NCBI RefSeq assembly: GCF_001665235.1
Contig: NZ_LZSC01000046.1
Coordinates: 112,830 to 176,829, forward strand
Reading direction: 5' to 3'
Length of the DNA stretch: 64,000 bases
Source: Mycobacterium sp. 1100029.7
GTDB taxonomy: Bacteria > Actinomycetota > Actinomycetes > Mycobacteriales > Mycobacteriaceae
The translations under genes and the position numbers were made by a program. The notes beneath the pieces were generated by a model, which searched no databases, was not told the DNA's origin, and was given only the letters and a program-made list of their open reading frames with translations. This document shows positions 46,029 to 59,158 of the stretch, in pieces. Each line of letters begins with the position of its first letter. The stretch's first letter is position 1.

Positions 46029-47032
46029 AAAGCATTGCGCAGGAATATGATTGCCTGCTCATCGACCTGGATGGCACGGTGTTTCGCGGTCACCGCCCCA
46101 CCGACGGCGCGGTGCAGACACTGGACGAGCTGGGCAACCGCAAGTTGTTCGTCACCAACAACGCCTCGCGCAGCGCCGACGAAGTAGCCGCGCATCTGCG
46201 CGACCTCGGCTTCACCGCCGACGCCGAGGATGTCGTCACCAGCGCGCAAAGCGCCGCACATCTGCTTTCCGATGAGCTGCCGGCGAATTCAGCCGTGTTG
46301 ATCGTCGGGACCGACGCCCTGGCCGCCGAAATCGCCGCCGTCGGACTGCGGCCGGTACGCCGGTTCGAGGACCGCCCGGTCGCCGTCGTGCAGGGCCTCT
46401 CGATGACGATCGGCTGGCCGGATCTGGCCGAGGCCGCGCTCGCGATCCGCGACGGCGCGTTGTGGGTGGCGGCCAACGTCGACCCGACGCTGCCCACCGA
46501 GCGGGGTCTGCTGCCCGGCAACGGCTCCCTGGTGGCCGCGCTGCGGGCGGCCACGGGCGCCGAGCCCAAGGTCGCCGGGAAGCCCGCCCCGACACTGCTC
46601 AACGATGCCGTCGCGCGCGGTGACTCTCGCGCCCCGTTGGTGATCGGGGACCGGTTGGACACCGACATCGAGGGCGCCAACGCCGCCGAGTTTCCCAGTC
46701 TGATGGTGCTGACCGGCGTCAACTCCGCGCGCGACGCGATCTTCGCCGTCCCCGCGCAGCGGCCCACCTACATCGGGCACGACCTGCGCGCATTGCATCA
46801 GGAGAGTGCAGCGCTGGCGGTCGGGCCGCAGCCCGGCTGGACGGTCGACGTCGGCGACGGCGCCGTCACGGTCAGCAGCGACGGCGCGGCCGACGACGAC
46901 CTGGCGATCGTGCGTGCGGTCGCCGCGGCGGTGTGGAGCGCCGATGTCACGGGGCAGCCGGCACAGATCCGGGCCGGGGACGACGAGGCGCGCGACGCGC
47001 TCGAGCGCTGGTCTCTCGTGCACGGCGGCTAA
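46025..47032 (+). CDS. HAD-family glycerol-3-phosphate phosphatase (NagD-like)
   Basis: 335 residues from the GTG overlapping the previous stop. HAD motifs: LLIDLDGTVFRG with the nucleophile Asp and acid Asp, FVTNNASRS for phosphate binding, GKPAPTLLNDAV with the Lys, and VIGDRLDTDIEGANAAEF with the Mg-binding Asp. The large C2 cap places it with NagD/PGP-like enzymes. The M. tuberculosis ortholog Rv1692 was shown to dephosphorylate glycerol-3-phosphate during glycerophospholipid recycling. Confidence 0.92.
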   Translation: MKSIAQEYDCLLIDLDGTVFRGHRPTDGAVQTLDELGNRKLFVTNNASRSADEVAAHLRDLGFTADAEDVVTSAQSAAHLLSDELPANSAVLIVGTDALAAEIAAVGLRPVRRFEDRPVAVVQGLSMTIGWPDLAEAALAIRDGALWVAANVDPTLPTERGLLPGNGSLVAALRAATGAEPKVAGKPAPTLLNDAVARGDSRAPLVIGDRLDTDIEGANAAEFPSLMVLTGVNSARDAIFAVPAQRPTYIGHDLRALHQESAALAVGPQPGWTVDVGDGAVTVSSDGAADDDLAIVRAVAAAVWSADVTGQPAQIRAGDDEARDALERWSLVHGG

Positions 47033-47055
47033 CGGATGGCTACCGTGGAACCGCA

Positions 47056-47241
47056 ATGAATATCGATCCTGATCAGATTCGCGCCGACATCGACAACCTG
47101 CTGGCGCAGCTGCCCGACCTGGCCGACCCGCAGAACCGGGACAACGGGCCGTCACTGGCCGAGCTGGAAGACATTGCGCGGCGGCTTTCCGAGGCCCATG
47201 ACGTCCTGTTGGCCGCGCTGGAGTCGGCGGAGAAGGGCTGA
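47056..47241 (+). CDS. Small acidic helical protein
   Basis: 61 residues from ATG 47056, with no signal or membrane segment. It is Asp/Glu/Leu rich (IRADIDNLLAQLPDL, LAELEDIARRLSEAHDVL) and likely forms two amphipathic helices. It matches Rv1693, a conserved hypothetical. It sits 23 bases after the phosphatase and eight bases before tlyA, in one transcription unit. Function unknown. Confidence 0.85.
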   Translation: MNIDPDQIRADIDNLLAQLPDLADPQNRDNGPSLAELEDIARRLSEAHDVLLAALESAEKG

Positions 47242-47249
47242 GTGCGGGC

Positions 47250-48059
47250 ATGGCACGGCGCGCCCGTGTTGACGCCGAGCTGGTGCGGCGCGGTCTCGCG
47301 CGGTCCCGTCAGCAGGCCGCCGAATTGATCGGCGCCGGGAAAGTCAGCATCGACGGCATGCCCGCGGTCAAGCCGGGCACCGCCGTCGCGCTCACCGCGG
47401 CGTTGCGGGTCGCCGACGACGGCGAACGCCGCTGGGTGTCGCGGGGCGCCCACAAACTCATCGGCGCGCTCGACGCCTTCGGCATCGCCGTAGCGGGCCG
47501 GCGCTGCCTGGACGCCGGCGCATCGACCGGGGGATTCACCGAAGTCCTGCTGGACCGCGGCGCCGTGGAAGTGGTGGCCGCCGATGTGGGATACGGGCAA
47601 CTGGCCTGGTCGCTGCGCTCGGACCCGCGGGTGGTCGTCGTCGAACGCACCAACGCGCGCGAGCTGTCGCCCGAGGCGATCGGCGGCCGTGTCGACCTGA
47701 TCGTGGCTGACCTGTCGTTTATCTCGCTGTCCACGGTGTTACCCGCGCTGGCTGGTTGTGCGGGGCCCGGCGCGGATATCGTTCCCATGGTGAAGCCGCA
47801 GTTTGAGGTGGGGAAGGGCCAGGTCGGTGCCGGCGGGGTGGTCCACGACGCCCAGTTACGTGCCGGCTCGGTGCTGTCCGTCGCGAGGCGCGCCACGGAG
47901 CTGGGTTGGACCACCGTCGATGTCACGGCCAGTCCGTTGCCGGGCCCGTCGGGAAATGTCGAATACTTCCTGTGGTTGCGCAACGAAACGGATCGGGGGC
48001 TGGACGGCGATGAATTGGTCGACGCGGTGGCGCGCGCGGTAGGCGAGGGTCCGCAATGA
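47250..48059 (+). CDS. tlyA: rRNA 2'-O-methyltransferase TlyA
   Basis: 269 residues. TlyA methylates ribose 2'-OH of C1409 in 16S and C1920 in 23S rRNA in mycobacteria, and its loss gives capreomycin resistance. An N-terminal S4 RNA-binding domain ([20 protein letters not shown]) is joined by the linker [11 protein letters not shown], with the RxWV motif, to a FtsJ-like SAM domain: [32 protein letters not shown] and [17 protein letters not shown] 47250 gives the expected length. The stop overlaps nadK. Confidence 0.96.
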   Translation: MARRARVDAELVRRGLARSRQQAAELIGAGKVSIDGMPAVKPGTAVALTAALRVADDGERRWVSRGAHKLIGALDAFGIAVAGRRCLDAGASTGGFTEVLLDRGAVEVVAADVGYGQLAWSLRSDPRVVVVERTNARELSPEAIGGRVDLIVADLSFISLSTVLPALAGCAGPGADIVPMVKPQFEVGKGQVGAGGVVHDAQLRAGSVLSVARRATELGWTTVDVTASPLPGPSGNVEYFLWLRNETDRGLDGDELVDAVARAVGEGPQ

Positions 48060-48979
48060 CCGACGAACGCACCATTCTGCTGGTCGTGCACAGCGGCCGC
48101 GAGGAAGCCACCGAAACCGCGCGTCGTGTCCAGAAGGTGTTGAGCGACAACGGCATTGCGCTTCGGGTCTTGTCCGCCGAGGCCGTCGACCGGGGCCCGC
48201 TGAAGTTCAGCCCCGACGACATGCGGGCGATGGGTGTCGAGATCGAGGTCGTCGATGCCGAGCCCGACGCCGCGGACGGCTGCGAACTGGTGTTGGTCCT
48301 GGGTGGCGACGGCACCTTCTTGCGCGCGGCCGAACTGGCCCGCAATGCCGGCATTCCGGTGCTTGGCGTCAACCTGGGCCGCATCGGCTTTCTGGCCGAG
48401 GCCGAAGCCGAGGCCATCGACACCGTGCTGGAACATGTGATCGCACAGAACTACCGGGTCGAGGAGCGGCTCACCCTCGACGTCGCGGTGCGCCATCGCG
48501 GCCAGGTCATCGAGCAGGGCTGGGCCCTCAACGAGGCCAGCCTGGAAAAGGGCCCGCGGCTGGGCGTGCTGGGAGTGGTCGTCGAGATCGAAGGCCGACC
48601 GGTGTCCACCTTCGGGTGCGACGGCATCCTGGTGTCGACGCCGACCGGGTCCACCGCCTACGCGTTCTCGGCCGGCGGCCCGGTGCTGTGGCCGGACCTG
48701 GAAGCAATCCTGGTGGTGCCCAACAACGCTCACGCCCTGTTCGGCCGGCCGATGGTCACCAGCCCGGACGCCACCATCGCGGTCGAGATCGAGGCGGGCG
48801 GCAATGACGCCTTGGTCTTCTGCGACGGCCGTCGCGAAATGCTGCTGCCCGCCGGCGGTCGGCTCGAGGTGAAACGCTGTGGCACCGCGGTGAAGTGGGC
48901 GCGGTTGGACAGTGCGCCGTTCACCGACCGGCTGGTGCGCAAGTTCCGGTTGCCGGTGACCGGTTGGCGCGGAAAGTAA
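48056..48979 (+). CDS. nadK: NAD kinase
   Basis: 307 residues; ATP/polyphosphate-dependent phosphorylation of NAD to NADP. Signature motifs are [14 protein letters not shown] (GGDG), [21 protein letters not shown] and [16 protein letters not shown]. It matches ppnK (Rv1695). It starts within the tlyA stop and is 13 bases before recN; the tlyA-nadK-recN order is conserved across actinobacteria. Confidence 0.97.
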   Translation: MTDERTILLVVHSGREEATETARRVQKVLSDNGIALRVLSAEAVDRGPLKFSPDDMRAMGVEIEVVDAEPDAADGCELVLVLGGDGTFLRAAELARNAGIPVLGVNLGRIGFLAEAEAEAIDTVLEHVIAQNYRVEERLTLDVAVRHRGQVIEQGWALNEASLEKGPRLGVLGVVVEIEGRPVSTFGCDGILVSTPTGSTAYAFSAGGPVLWPDLEAILVVPNNAHALFGRPMVTSPDATIAVEIEAGGNDALVFCDGRREMLLPAGGRLEVKRCGTAVKWARLDSAPFTDRLVRKFRLPVTGWRGK

Positions 48980-48992
48980 CGGCGCTGCAGCG

Positions 48993-50747
48993 GTGCTCAC
49001 TGAAATCCGTATCGACTCGCTCGGTGCGATCAGCTCTGCGGTCGGGGAGTTCGACCGCGGCCTGACCGTACTGACCGGCGAGACGGGCACCGGCAAGACC
49101 ATGGTGGTGACGGGTCTGCACCTGCTCGGCGGTGCCCGCGCCGACGCCAACCGGGTGCGTTCGGGAGCCGAACGTGCGGTCGTCGAAGGTCGTTTCACCA
49201 CAACAGATCTCGACGACGCGGCGGTCGCGCAGCTGGACCAGATGCTGGACGCCTCGGGTGGCGAGCGTGACGAGGACGGCAGCGTGATCGCGCTGCGTTC
49301 CGTCAGTCGGGACGGGCCGTCGCGAGCCTATCTCGGTGGGCGCAGCGTCCCCGCGAAGTCGTTGAGTGACTTCACGACAGAACTTTTGACCCTGCATGGT
49401 CAGAACGACCAGCTGCGGCTGATGCGGCCCGAGGAACAACGCGGCGCGCTGGACCGGTTCGCGAAGTCGGGCCCCGCGCTGGAGCGCTATCGCAAGTTGC
49501 GCGACGCGTGGTTGTCGGCGCGACGAGACCTGTTCGACCGTCGCAACCGGATGCGCGAACTCGCCCTGGAGGCCGACCGGCTGACGTTCGGGCTCAACGA
49601 GATCGACGCGGTGGACCCGCAGCCCGGTGAGGACGACGCCCTGGTCGCCGAGATCGTGCGGCTCTCCGAGCTGGACACGCTGCGCGAGGCGGCGGCGACC
49701 GCGCGGGCCGGACTGTCCACCGACGACGTCGCGGGCGGCAGCGCTGCCGACAGTCTCGGAAGGGCAAGGGCCGCACTGCAATCCACCGACGACGCCAAGC
49801 TGCAGGCGCTGGCCGAGCAGATCAGTCAGGCGCTGACCGTCGTCGTCGATGCGGCCCAGGAACTGGGCGGCTACTTGGACGAGCTGCCCGTCGACGCGAG
49901 CGCGCTGGAGTCCAAGCTGGCCCGCCAGGCCGAGCTGCGCACCCTGACCCGCAAGTACGCCGCGGACGTCGAGGGGGTGCTGCGCTGGGCGGCCGAATCG
50001 CGGGACCGGCTCGCGCAACTCGACGTCTCAGAAGAAGGCCTCGCCGCGCTGCAACGCCGCGCCGACCAGCTTGCCACCGAATTGTCCGACGCCGCAGTCG
50101 ATCTCAGCAAGTGTCGCCGCAAGGCCGCCAAGCGTCTGGCCAAGGAGGTCACCGCGGAGCTGGCCGGCCTGGCGATGGCCGATGCGGAGTTCACGATCGA
50201 GGTCAGCACCGAATTTGCCGCCGACAACGATGATCCTGCCGTGCTGAGGCTGCCCACCGGTGAGACGGCACACGCCGGTATCGACGGGGTCGACCTGGTC
50301 GAGTTCGGCTTCGCCGCACATCGCGGCATGACGGTGCTGCCGCTGGCCAAGAGCGCCTCCGGCGGCGAGCTGTCCCGGGTGATGCTGGCCCTGGAAGTGG
50401 TGCTGGCCGCCTCGCGCAGGATTTCCCAGGGCACCACGATGGTGTTCGACGAGGTCGACGCCGGCGTCGGCGGCCGGGCCGCGGTGCAGATCGGACGGCG
50501 GTTGGCGCGGTTGGCCCGCACTCATCAGGTCATCGTCGTCACCCACCTGCCACAGGTCGCGGCCTACGCCGACGTGCATCTGGTGGTGCATGCGGCCGGA
50601 CCGCGGGGGACCAGTGTGGTGCGGCGGGTCAAGGACGACGAGCGGGTCGCCGAGCTGGCCCGCATGCTGGCCGGGCTCGGCGATTCCGACAGCGGCCGGG
50701 CCCACGCCCGAGAACTCCTCGACGGCGCCCAGAACGACAAGATCTGA
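48993..50747 (+). CDS. recN: DNA repair protein RecN
   Basis: 584-residue SMC-like ATPase that helps recombinational repair of double-strand breaks. The split ABC ATPase is clear: N-terminal Walker A LTGETGTGKTMVVTG; C-terminal signature ASGGELSRVMLALEVV and Walker B MVFDEVDAGVGGRAA. The middle (about residues 150-390) is an antiparallel coiled coil with a short hinge. GTG 48993 is the family start (LTEIRIDSLGAI). A 183-base gap follows. Confidence 0.96.
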   Translation: MLTEIRIDSLGAISSAVGEFDRGLTVLTGETGTGKTMVVTGLHLLGGARADANRVRSGAERAVVEGRFTTTDLDDAAVAQLDQMLDASGGERDEDGSVIALRSVSRDGPSRAYLGGRSVPAKSLSDFTTELLTLHGQNDQLRLMRPEEQRGALDRFAKSGPALERYRKLRDAWLSARRDLFDRRNRMRELALEADRLTFGLNEIDAVDPQPGEDDALVAEIVRLSELDTLREAAATARAGLSTDDVAGGSAADSLGRARAALQSTDDAKLQALAEQISQALTVVVDAAQELGGYLDELPVDASALESKLARQAELRTLTRKYAADVEGVLRWAAESRDRLAQLDVSEEGLAALQRRADQLATELSDAAVDLSKCRRKAAKRLAKEVTAELAGLAMADAEFTIEVSTEFAADNDDPAVLRLPTGETAHAGIDGVDLVEFGFAAHRGMTVLPLAKSASGGELSRVMLALEVVLAASRRISQGTTMVFDEVDAGVGGRAAVQIGRRLARLARTHQVIVVTHLPQVAAYADVHLVVHAAGPRGTSVVRRVKDDERVAELARMLAGLGDSDSGRAHARELLDGAQNDKI

Positions 50748-50930
50748 GTGCCTCCGAGTCGTTGACTGTGGGCCCTACGCACGGAAATTGCCACTCAATC
50801 GTTCATAAGGCCCACGCTCGAGACGAGTTCGGGACCACTCTGTTACTGATGTGACTCTAGATAACTTCTGGGGCTGATGTTACGGCGCGCCTCCCCGCAT
50901 CGGCCTAGCCTGACGGCCAGAATCGCCCCC

Positions 50931-52112
50931 ATGAAGATGTCAGGGCTGCTTACACGTAATGCCTCTCGGCCGGGTCTCACCGGCACCGCTCGGGTGGACC
51001 GGAACATCGATCGCCTGCTGCGGAGGGTCTGCCCCGGTGACATCGTGGTGCTCGACGTCCTGGATCTGGATCGCATCACGGCCGAAGCCCTGGTGGAGGC
51101 CGACATCGCCGCCGTCGTCAACGCGTCGCCGTCGGTTTCGGGTCGCTATCCGAACATGGGCCCGGAGGTGTTGGTCAACAACGGCGTCACCCTGATCGAC
51201 GAGACCGGGCCCGACATCTTCAAGAAGGTCAAGGACGGCTCCAAGATTCGCCTGCATGAAGGCGGGGTGTACGCAGGCGAACGACGGCTGATCCGCGGCA
51301 CCGAGCGCACCGACCACGACATCGCCGACCTGATGCGCGAGGCCAAGAGCGGCCTGGCCGCGCACCTGGAAGCTTTCGCGGGCAACACTATTGAGTTCAT
51401 CAAGAGCGAGAGCCCGCTGCTGATCGACGGTATCGGCATTCCCGACGTCGACCTCGACATGCGCCGCCGGCACGTGGTGATCGTCGCCGACGAGGACAGT
51501 GCGGCCGACGACCTGCGTTCACTCAAGCCGTTCATCAAGGAGTACCAGCCGGTCCTCATCGGCGTGGGCTGCGGCGCGGATGTGCTGCGCAAGGCGGGCT
51601 ACCGCCCGCAGCTGATCGTCGGCGACCCCGAACAGATCAGCACCGAAGCCCTCAAGTGTGGCGCCCACGTGGTGCTGCCGGCCGACGCCGACGGCCACGC
51701 GCCCGGCCTGGAGCGGATTCAGGACCTCGGTGTCGGGGCGATGACGTTCCCCGCCGCGGGCTCGGCCGTCGACCTGGCCCTGCTGCTGGCCGACCACCAC
51801 GGCGCGGCGCTGCTGGTGACGGCGGGTCACACCGCCAACATCGAGACCTTCTTCGACCGGACGCGCACTCAGAGCAACCCGTCGACCTTCCTGACCAGGC
51901 TGCGGGTGGGGGAGAAGGTGGTCGACGCCAAGGCCGTCGCGACCCTCTACCGCAACCACATCTCCGGCGGCGCCATCGCGCTGCTGGCGTTGACCATGCT
52001 GATCGCCGTCATTGTCGCGCTCTGGGTGTCGCGCACCGACGGTGTGGTGCTGCATTGGGTCACCGACTACTGGAACCACTTCTCGCTCTGGATCCAGCAC
52101 CTGATCACCTAG
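50931..52112 (+). CDS. steA: SteA-like septal protein with TPK-like domain and C-terminal membrane helix
   Basis: 393 residues from ATG 50931, equal to the Rv1697 length I recall; a longer frame from 50877 is rejected. The soluble part has a thiamine-pyrophosphokinase-like region (about residues 180-320: HVVIVADEDSAADDLRSL, PQLIVGDPEQIS, LLVTAGHTANIETFF). One membrane helix (GGAIALLALTMLIAVIVALW) lies near residue 355 with a short tail. In corynebacteria the pair SteA-SteB acts in cell separation with the RipA/RipC-FtsEX system, and SteB is the homolog of the next gene. The second role assigned to the neighbour, copper export, makes the pair's function here ambiguous. Confidence 0.88.
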   Translation: MKMSGLLTRNASRPGLTGTARVDRNIDRLLRRVCPGDIVVLDVLDLDRITAEALVEADIAAVVNASPSVSGRYPNMGPEVLVNNGVTLIDETGPDIFKKVKDGSKIRLHEGGVYAGERRLIRGTERTDHDIADLMREAKSGLAAHLEAFAGNTIEFIKSESPLLIDGIGIPDVDLDMRRRHVVIVADEDSAADDLRSLKPFIKEYQPVLIGVGCGADVLRKAGYRPQLIVGDPEQISTEALKCGAHVVLPADADGHAPGLERIQDLGVGAMTFPAAGSAVDLALLLADHHGAALLVTAGHTANIETFFDRTRTQSNPSTFLTRLRVGEKVVDAKAVATLYRNHISGGAIALLALTMLIAVIVALWVSRTDGVVLHWVTDYWNHFSLWIQHLIT

Positions 52113-52132
52113 TCCATCTCGGGGGCCCGCTC

Positions 52133-55589
<3,457 letters not shown>

Positions 55590-55593
<4 letters not shown>

Positions 55594-56534
55594 CGACGGC
55601 GCTCACGCTCGAAACGCAACTGCAGGGCTACCTCGACCACCTGACGATCGAGCGGGGGGTGGCGGCCAACACCCTCAGCTCCTATCGCCGCGACCTGCGT
55701 CGCTACTCAAAACACTTGGCAGAGCGCGGAATCGAGGACCTGGCCAAAGTCGGCGAAGACGACGTCAGCGAATTTCTGGTGGCACTGCGACGCGGCGACC
55801 CCGACGCCGGAATCGTCGGTTTGTCGGCGGTGTCGGCGGCACGGGCGCTGATCGCGGTGCGCGGCTTGCATCGGTTCGCCGCCGCCGAGGGTCTGGCCGA
55901 ACTGGACGTCGCGCGGGCGGTCCGGCCGCCCACCCCGGGGCGGCGGCTGCCCAAGAGCCTGACCATCGACGAGGTGCTGGCGCTGCTGGAAGGCGCCGGC
56001 GGGGATAGTCCGTCGGACGGTCCGCTGACGCTGCGCAACCGGGCGCTGCTGGAGTTGTTGTATTCGACCGGATCGCGAATTTCGGAGGCCGTCGGCTTGG
56101 ATGTCGACGACGTCGACACCCAGGCCAGGTCGGTGTTGTTGCGCGGCAAGGGCGGCAAACAGCGTCTGGTCCCGATCGGGCGGCCCGCCGTGGCGGCGCT
56201 GGACGCCTACCTGGTGCGCGGGCGCGCGGACCTGGCGCGGCGCGGGCGCGGGACGGCGGCGATCTTCCTCAATGTTCGCGGCGGACGGTTGTCGCGACAG
56301 AGCGCCTGGCAGGTGCTGCAGGACGCCGCCGAACGCGCCGGCATCAAGTCCGGGGTCTCCCCGCACATGCTTCGGCACTCGTTCGCCACGCATCTGCTCG
56401 AAGGCGGTGCCGACGTGCGTGTCGTGCAGGAGTTGCTCGGGCACGCGTCGGTGACGACCACCCAGATCTACACGCTGGTCACCGTGCACGCGTTGCGCGA
56501 GGTGTGGGCCGGCGCCCATCCGCGCGCGCAGTAG
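55590..56534 (+). CDS. xerD: Tyrosine recombinase XerD
   Basis: 314 residues. Resolves chromosome dimers with XerC at dif. The N-terminal SAM-like DNA-binding domain covers about residues 8-110. The catalytic domain contains the Arg of [12 protein letters not shown], the Lys of [21 protein letters not shown] (HxxR), [12 protein letters not shown] with the second His and the nucleophile Tyr near residue 294. ATG 55590 overlaps the Nudix stop. Its neighbourhood with parA/scpAB links it to chromosome segregation. It ends one base before the convergent methyltransferase. Confidence 0.96.
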
Positions 56535-56535
56535 C

Positions 56536-57288
56536 TCAGCCCAGGTAGTCGGACTCCAGCACCAGGTCGGCCACCATGGACTGGTACTCCAGGTGGGCCT
56601 TGTGTTCGACGGTGTTCCACAGCTTGCCCTGCTGGCGTTGCATGTACTCGCGGTATTTCGGCGCGCCCGGCACTTTGACATTGTCGGCGACCACGATCGA
56701 ACCGGTGTGCAGCCAGCCCCGCTCCAGGATGCTCAGCAGATCGTTGAGGTAGGCGTCTTTGTCGTGGTCCAGAAATACGAAATCCAATGCGCCAGAGGCA
56801 AATCCGTGCTCGTTGGCGAGCGTGTCCAGGGTGCGGCCGCCGTCGCCGATGGTGCCGACGACACATGTCACCCGGTCCGCGACGCCGGCGTGCGCCCAGA
56901 TCCGCCGGGCGTTGGCGGCGTTGGCCTCGGCCAGTTCCACGGAGTACACCTTTGCGTTCGGGGCGGCGCGGGCGATCCGCAGGGCGCCGTAGCCGCAGTA
57001 GGTGCCCAGCTCCAGCGCGAGCGCGGGATTGGCCCGCTGCACGGCGGCGTCGAGCAGCAACCCCTTCTCGTCGCCGACGTTGATCAGCATCGACTTCTCG
57101 TAAGCGAACTTGTCGATGGTGGCGATCACGTCGTCGATGTCGCCGGCCCGGGCGTTGTTGACGACGTACTCGACGGCGGCGGCCTCGCGTCCGTCGCCGA
57201 TCTGGCCGGTCGTGGTGATGTTGCGCGCCCCGGCGGCCATCCGCCAGACCGACCATCGCAGCAGTGGTATCCGTCGTTTGAGGTCCAT
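56536..57288 (-). CDS. Catechol-type O-methyltransferase
   Basis: 250 residues from ATG 57288 (MDLKRRIPLLRWSVWRM); a start at 57324 would add 12 residues. SAM-binding motif LELGTYCGYGALRIA is near residue 95, the acidic VYSVELAEANA follows, and LDHDKDAYL and VVADNVKVPG supply the divalent metal ligands of the COMT-like family. It matches Rv1703c, which I recall as annotated shorter (196 aa). The substrate is unknown; a catechol or quinol would fit the family and could relate to a phenolic polyketide elsewhere in the window, but this is speculation. Confidence 0.88.
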   Translation of the reverse strand: MDLKRRIPLLRWSVWRMAAGARNITTTGQIGDGREAAAVEYVVNNARAGDIDDVIATIDKFAYEKSMLINVGDEKGLLLDAAVQRANPALALELGTYCGYGALRIARAAPNAKVYSVELAEANAANARRIWAHAGVADRVTCVVGTIGDGGRTLDTLANEHGFASGALDFVFLDHDKDAYLNDLLSILERGWLHTGSIVVADNVKVPGAPKYREYMQRQQGKLWNTVEHKAHLEYQSMVADLVLESDYLG

Positions 57289-57442
57289 AGCCACCCACGA
57301 TAGACCCGCCGACCCTGAGCCCAATGATGCTGGTGTGACTGAAGTTAACTCTGAATGCGGTTGCGGGCGCTAGCAGCGGTCTTCACGCATATTCGCTGGT
57401 TATCTCGCCTGCGGGTCGCCCGGTTTATGCGCCGCTACCCGT

Positions 57443-57448
57443 TAGACT
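57443..57448 (+). promoter_or_regulatory. Putative -10 of the parA-scpAB operon
   Basis: TAGACT fits the mycobacterial SigA -10 and lies nine bases before an ATG (57457) that opens a nine-codon ORF. No clear -35 is seen. Transcription would start at or next to that ATG. Confidence 0.4.
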
Positions 57449-57456
57449 TTCCGACG

Positions 57457-57486
57457 ATGTTCACCTCCGCAACACCCCGGGCATGA
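57457..57486 (+). CDS. Possible leaderless nine-codon upstream ORF (MFTSATPRA)
   Basis: ATG 57457 opens nine codons and ends in TGA at 57484-57486, overlapping the parA-like start as ATGA. If transcription begins at the putative -10 upstream, this ATG would be the 5' end of the mRNA and could be translated as a leaderless ORF, feeding ribosomes to the main gene. There is no conservation evidence available here. Confidence 0.3.
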   Translation: MFTSATPRA

Positions 57487-58346
57487 CCGACCAGCCGGAC
57501 GGCAGCGTCGAGCTCGGCCTCACTGGGCGCCCGCCCCGGGCGATCCCAGAACCCGAGCCGCGCACCTCGCACGGCCCGGCCAAGGTGGTGGCGATGTGCA
57601 ACCAGAAGGGTGGCGTCGGGAAGACCACGTCGACGATCAACCTGGGTGCCGCGCTCGCCGAATACGGCCGGCGGGTGCTGCTGGTGGACATGGATCCGCA
57701 GGGCGCGCTGTCGGCGGGCCTCGGCGTCCCGCACTACGAGCTGGAAAAGACCATCCACAATGTGCTGGTCGAGCCGCGGGTGTCACTCGACGACGTGCTG
57801 CTGCACACCCGGATCAAGTACCTGGATCTGGTGCCCAGCAACATCGACCTGTCGGCCGCCGAGATCCAGCTGGTCAACGAGGTCGGCCGGGAACAGACGC
57901 TGGGCCGGGCGCTGCATCCGGTGCTGGACCGCTACGACTACGTCCTGATCGACTGCCAGCCGTCGCTGGGTCTGCTCACCGTCAACGGACTGGCCTGCGC
58001 CGACGGCGTCGTGATCCCCACCGAGTGCGAGTACTTCTCGCTGCGCGGCCTGGCGCTGCTCACCGACACCGTCGACAAGGTGCGCGACCGGCTGAACCCG
58101 AAGCTGGAGATCAGCGGCATCCTGCTGACGCGCTACGACCCGCGCACCGTCAACGCCCGTGAGGTGATGGCCCGCGTCGTGGAGCGCTTCGGTGACCTGG
58201 TGTTCGACACCGTGATCACCCGCACCGTGCGGTTCCCCGAAACCAGCGTGGCCGGCGAGCCGATCACCACCTGGGCGCCGAAGTCGACGGGCGCCATCGC
58301 CTATCGAGCCCTGGCCCGCGAGTTCATCGACCGATTCGGCGCGTGA
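57483..58346 (+). CDS. ParA/Soj-family ATPase
   Basis: 287 residues from ATG 57483. Deviant Walker A CNQKGGVGKTTSTINLG with the signature Lys, switch I region VDMDPQGALSAGLG, and DYVLIDCQPSLGLLTVN (Walker B) define a ParA-type partition ATPase. A Pro-rich 30-residue N-terminus precedes it. This is an orphan ParA (Rv1708 position), without a ParB gene; the true parAB is near oriC. Coupling to scpA/scpB by a GTGA overlap suggests a role with the SMC-ScpAB condensin. Confidence 0.94.
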   Translation: MTDQPDGSVELGLTGRPPRAIPEPEPRTSHGPAKVVAMCNQKGGVGKTTSTINLGAALAEYGRRVLLVDMDPQGALSAGLGVPHYELEKTIHNVLVEPRVSLDDVLLHTRIKYLDLVPSNIDLSAAEIQLVNEVGREQTLGRALHPVLDRYDYVLIDCQPSLGLLTVNGLACADGVVIPTECEYFSLRGLALLTDTVDKVRDRLNPKLEISGILLTRYDPRTVNAREVMARVVERFGDLVFDTVITRTVRFPETSVAGEPITTWAPKSTGAIAYRALAREFIDRFGA

Positions 58347-59158
58347 CCGACACAGCCAATGGTGCGGCGCCACAGCAGAACGGCAGCTCGACCGGTTTCC
58401 AAGTTCGCCTGACCAACTTCGAGGGGCCGTTCGACCTGCTCCTGCAGCTGATCTTCGCGCATCGTCTCGACGTGACCGAGGTGGCGCTGCACCAGGTCAC
58501 CGACGACTTCATCGCTTACACCCGCGAAATCGGTGTCCAGCTGGATCTCGAGGAGACGACCGCCTTCCTCGTCGTCGCGGCGACTCTGCTGGATCTGAAG
58601 GCTGCTCGGCTGCTGCCGGCCGGTCAGGTCGACGACCAGGAAGACTTGGCGCTGCTCGAGGTGCGCGACCTGCTGTTCGCCCGGCTGTTGCAGTACCGCG
58701 CGTTCAAGCACGTCGCGGAGATGTTCGCCGAGCTGGAAGCCACCGCGCTACGCAGCTATCCGCGCGCGGTGTCGCTGGAAGACCGGTTCACCGAGCTGCT
58801 GCCGGAGGTGATGATCGGAGTCGACGCCGAGCGGTTCGCCCAGATCGCCGCCGTCGTGTTCACCCCGCGCCCGGTGCCGACGGTGTCCACCGGCCACCTG
58901 CACGAACTGCAGGTCTCGGTGCCCGAGCAGGCGCAGAAATTGCTGTCGATCCTCGAAGCGCGGGGCAGCGGTGCCTGGGCCACGTTTTCCGAGCTGGTCG
59001 CGGATTGCGAGATACCGATGGAGGTCGTGGGACGCTTCCTGGCGCTGCTCGAACTGTATCGGTCGCGGGCGGTAGCATTCGACCAGTCGGAGCCGCTTGG
59101 TGTGCTCCAGATTTCCTGGACCGGGGAGCGTCCGACCACCGAAATACGAGACGAGTAA
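58343..59158 (+). CDS. scpA: Segregation and condensation protein A
   Basis: 271 residues from GTG 58343. ScpA is the kleisin that bridges the SMC ATPase heads with ScpB. The N-terminal SMC-neck-binding region starts FQVRLTNFEGPFDLLLQLI, followed by FLVVAATLLDLKAARLLP; the C-terminal winged helix (about residues 195-260: WATFSELVADCEIPMEVVGR, LALLELYRSRAVAFDQ) binds the SMC cap. Acidic middle as usual. It overlaps parA-like by four bases and scpB by one. Confidence 0.95.
   Translation: MTDTANGAAPQQNGSSTGFQVRLTNFEGPFDLLLQLIFAHRLDVTEVALHQVTDDFIAYTREIGVQLDLEETTAFLVVAATLLDLKAARLLPAGQVDDQEDLALLEVRDLLFARLLQYRAFKHVAEMFAELEATALRSYPRAVSLEDRFTELLPEVMIGVDAERFAQIAAVVFTPRPVPTVSTGHLHELQVSVPEQAQKLLSILEARGSGAWATFSELVADCEIPMEVVGRFLALLELYRSRAVAFDQSEPLGVLQISWTGERPTTEIRDE

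Noticed and set aside
50768..50815. Rho-independent terminator after recN
   Set aside because: GTGGGCC and GGCCCAC could pair, but the loop is 34 bases and no T-tract follows.
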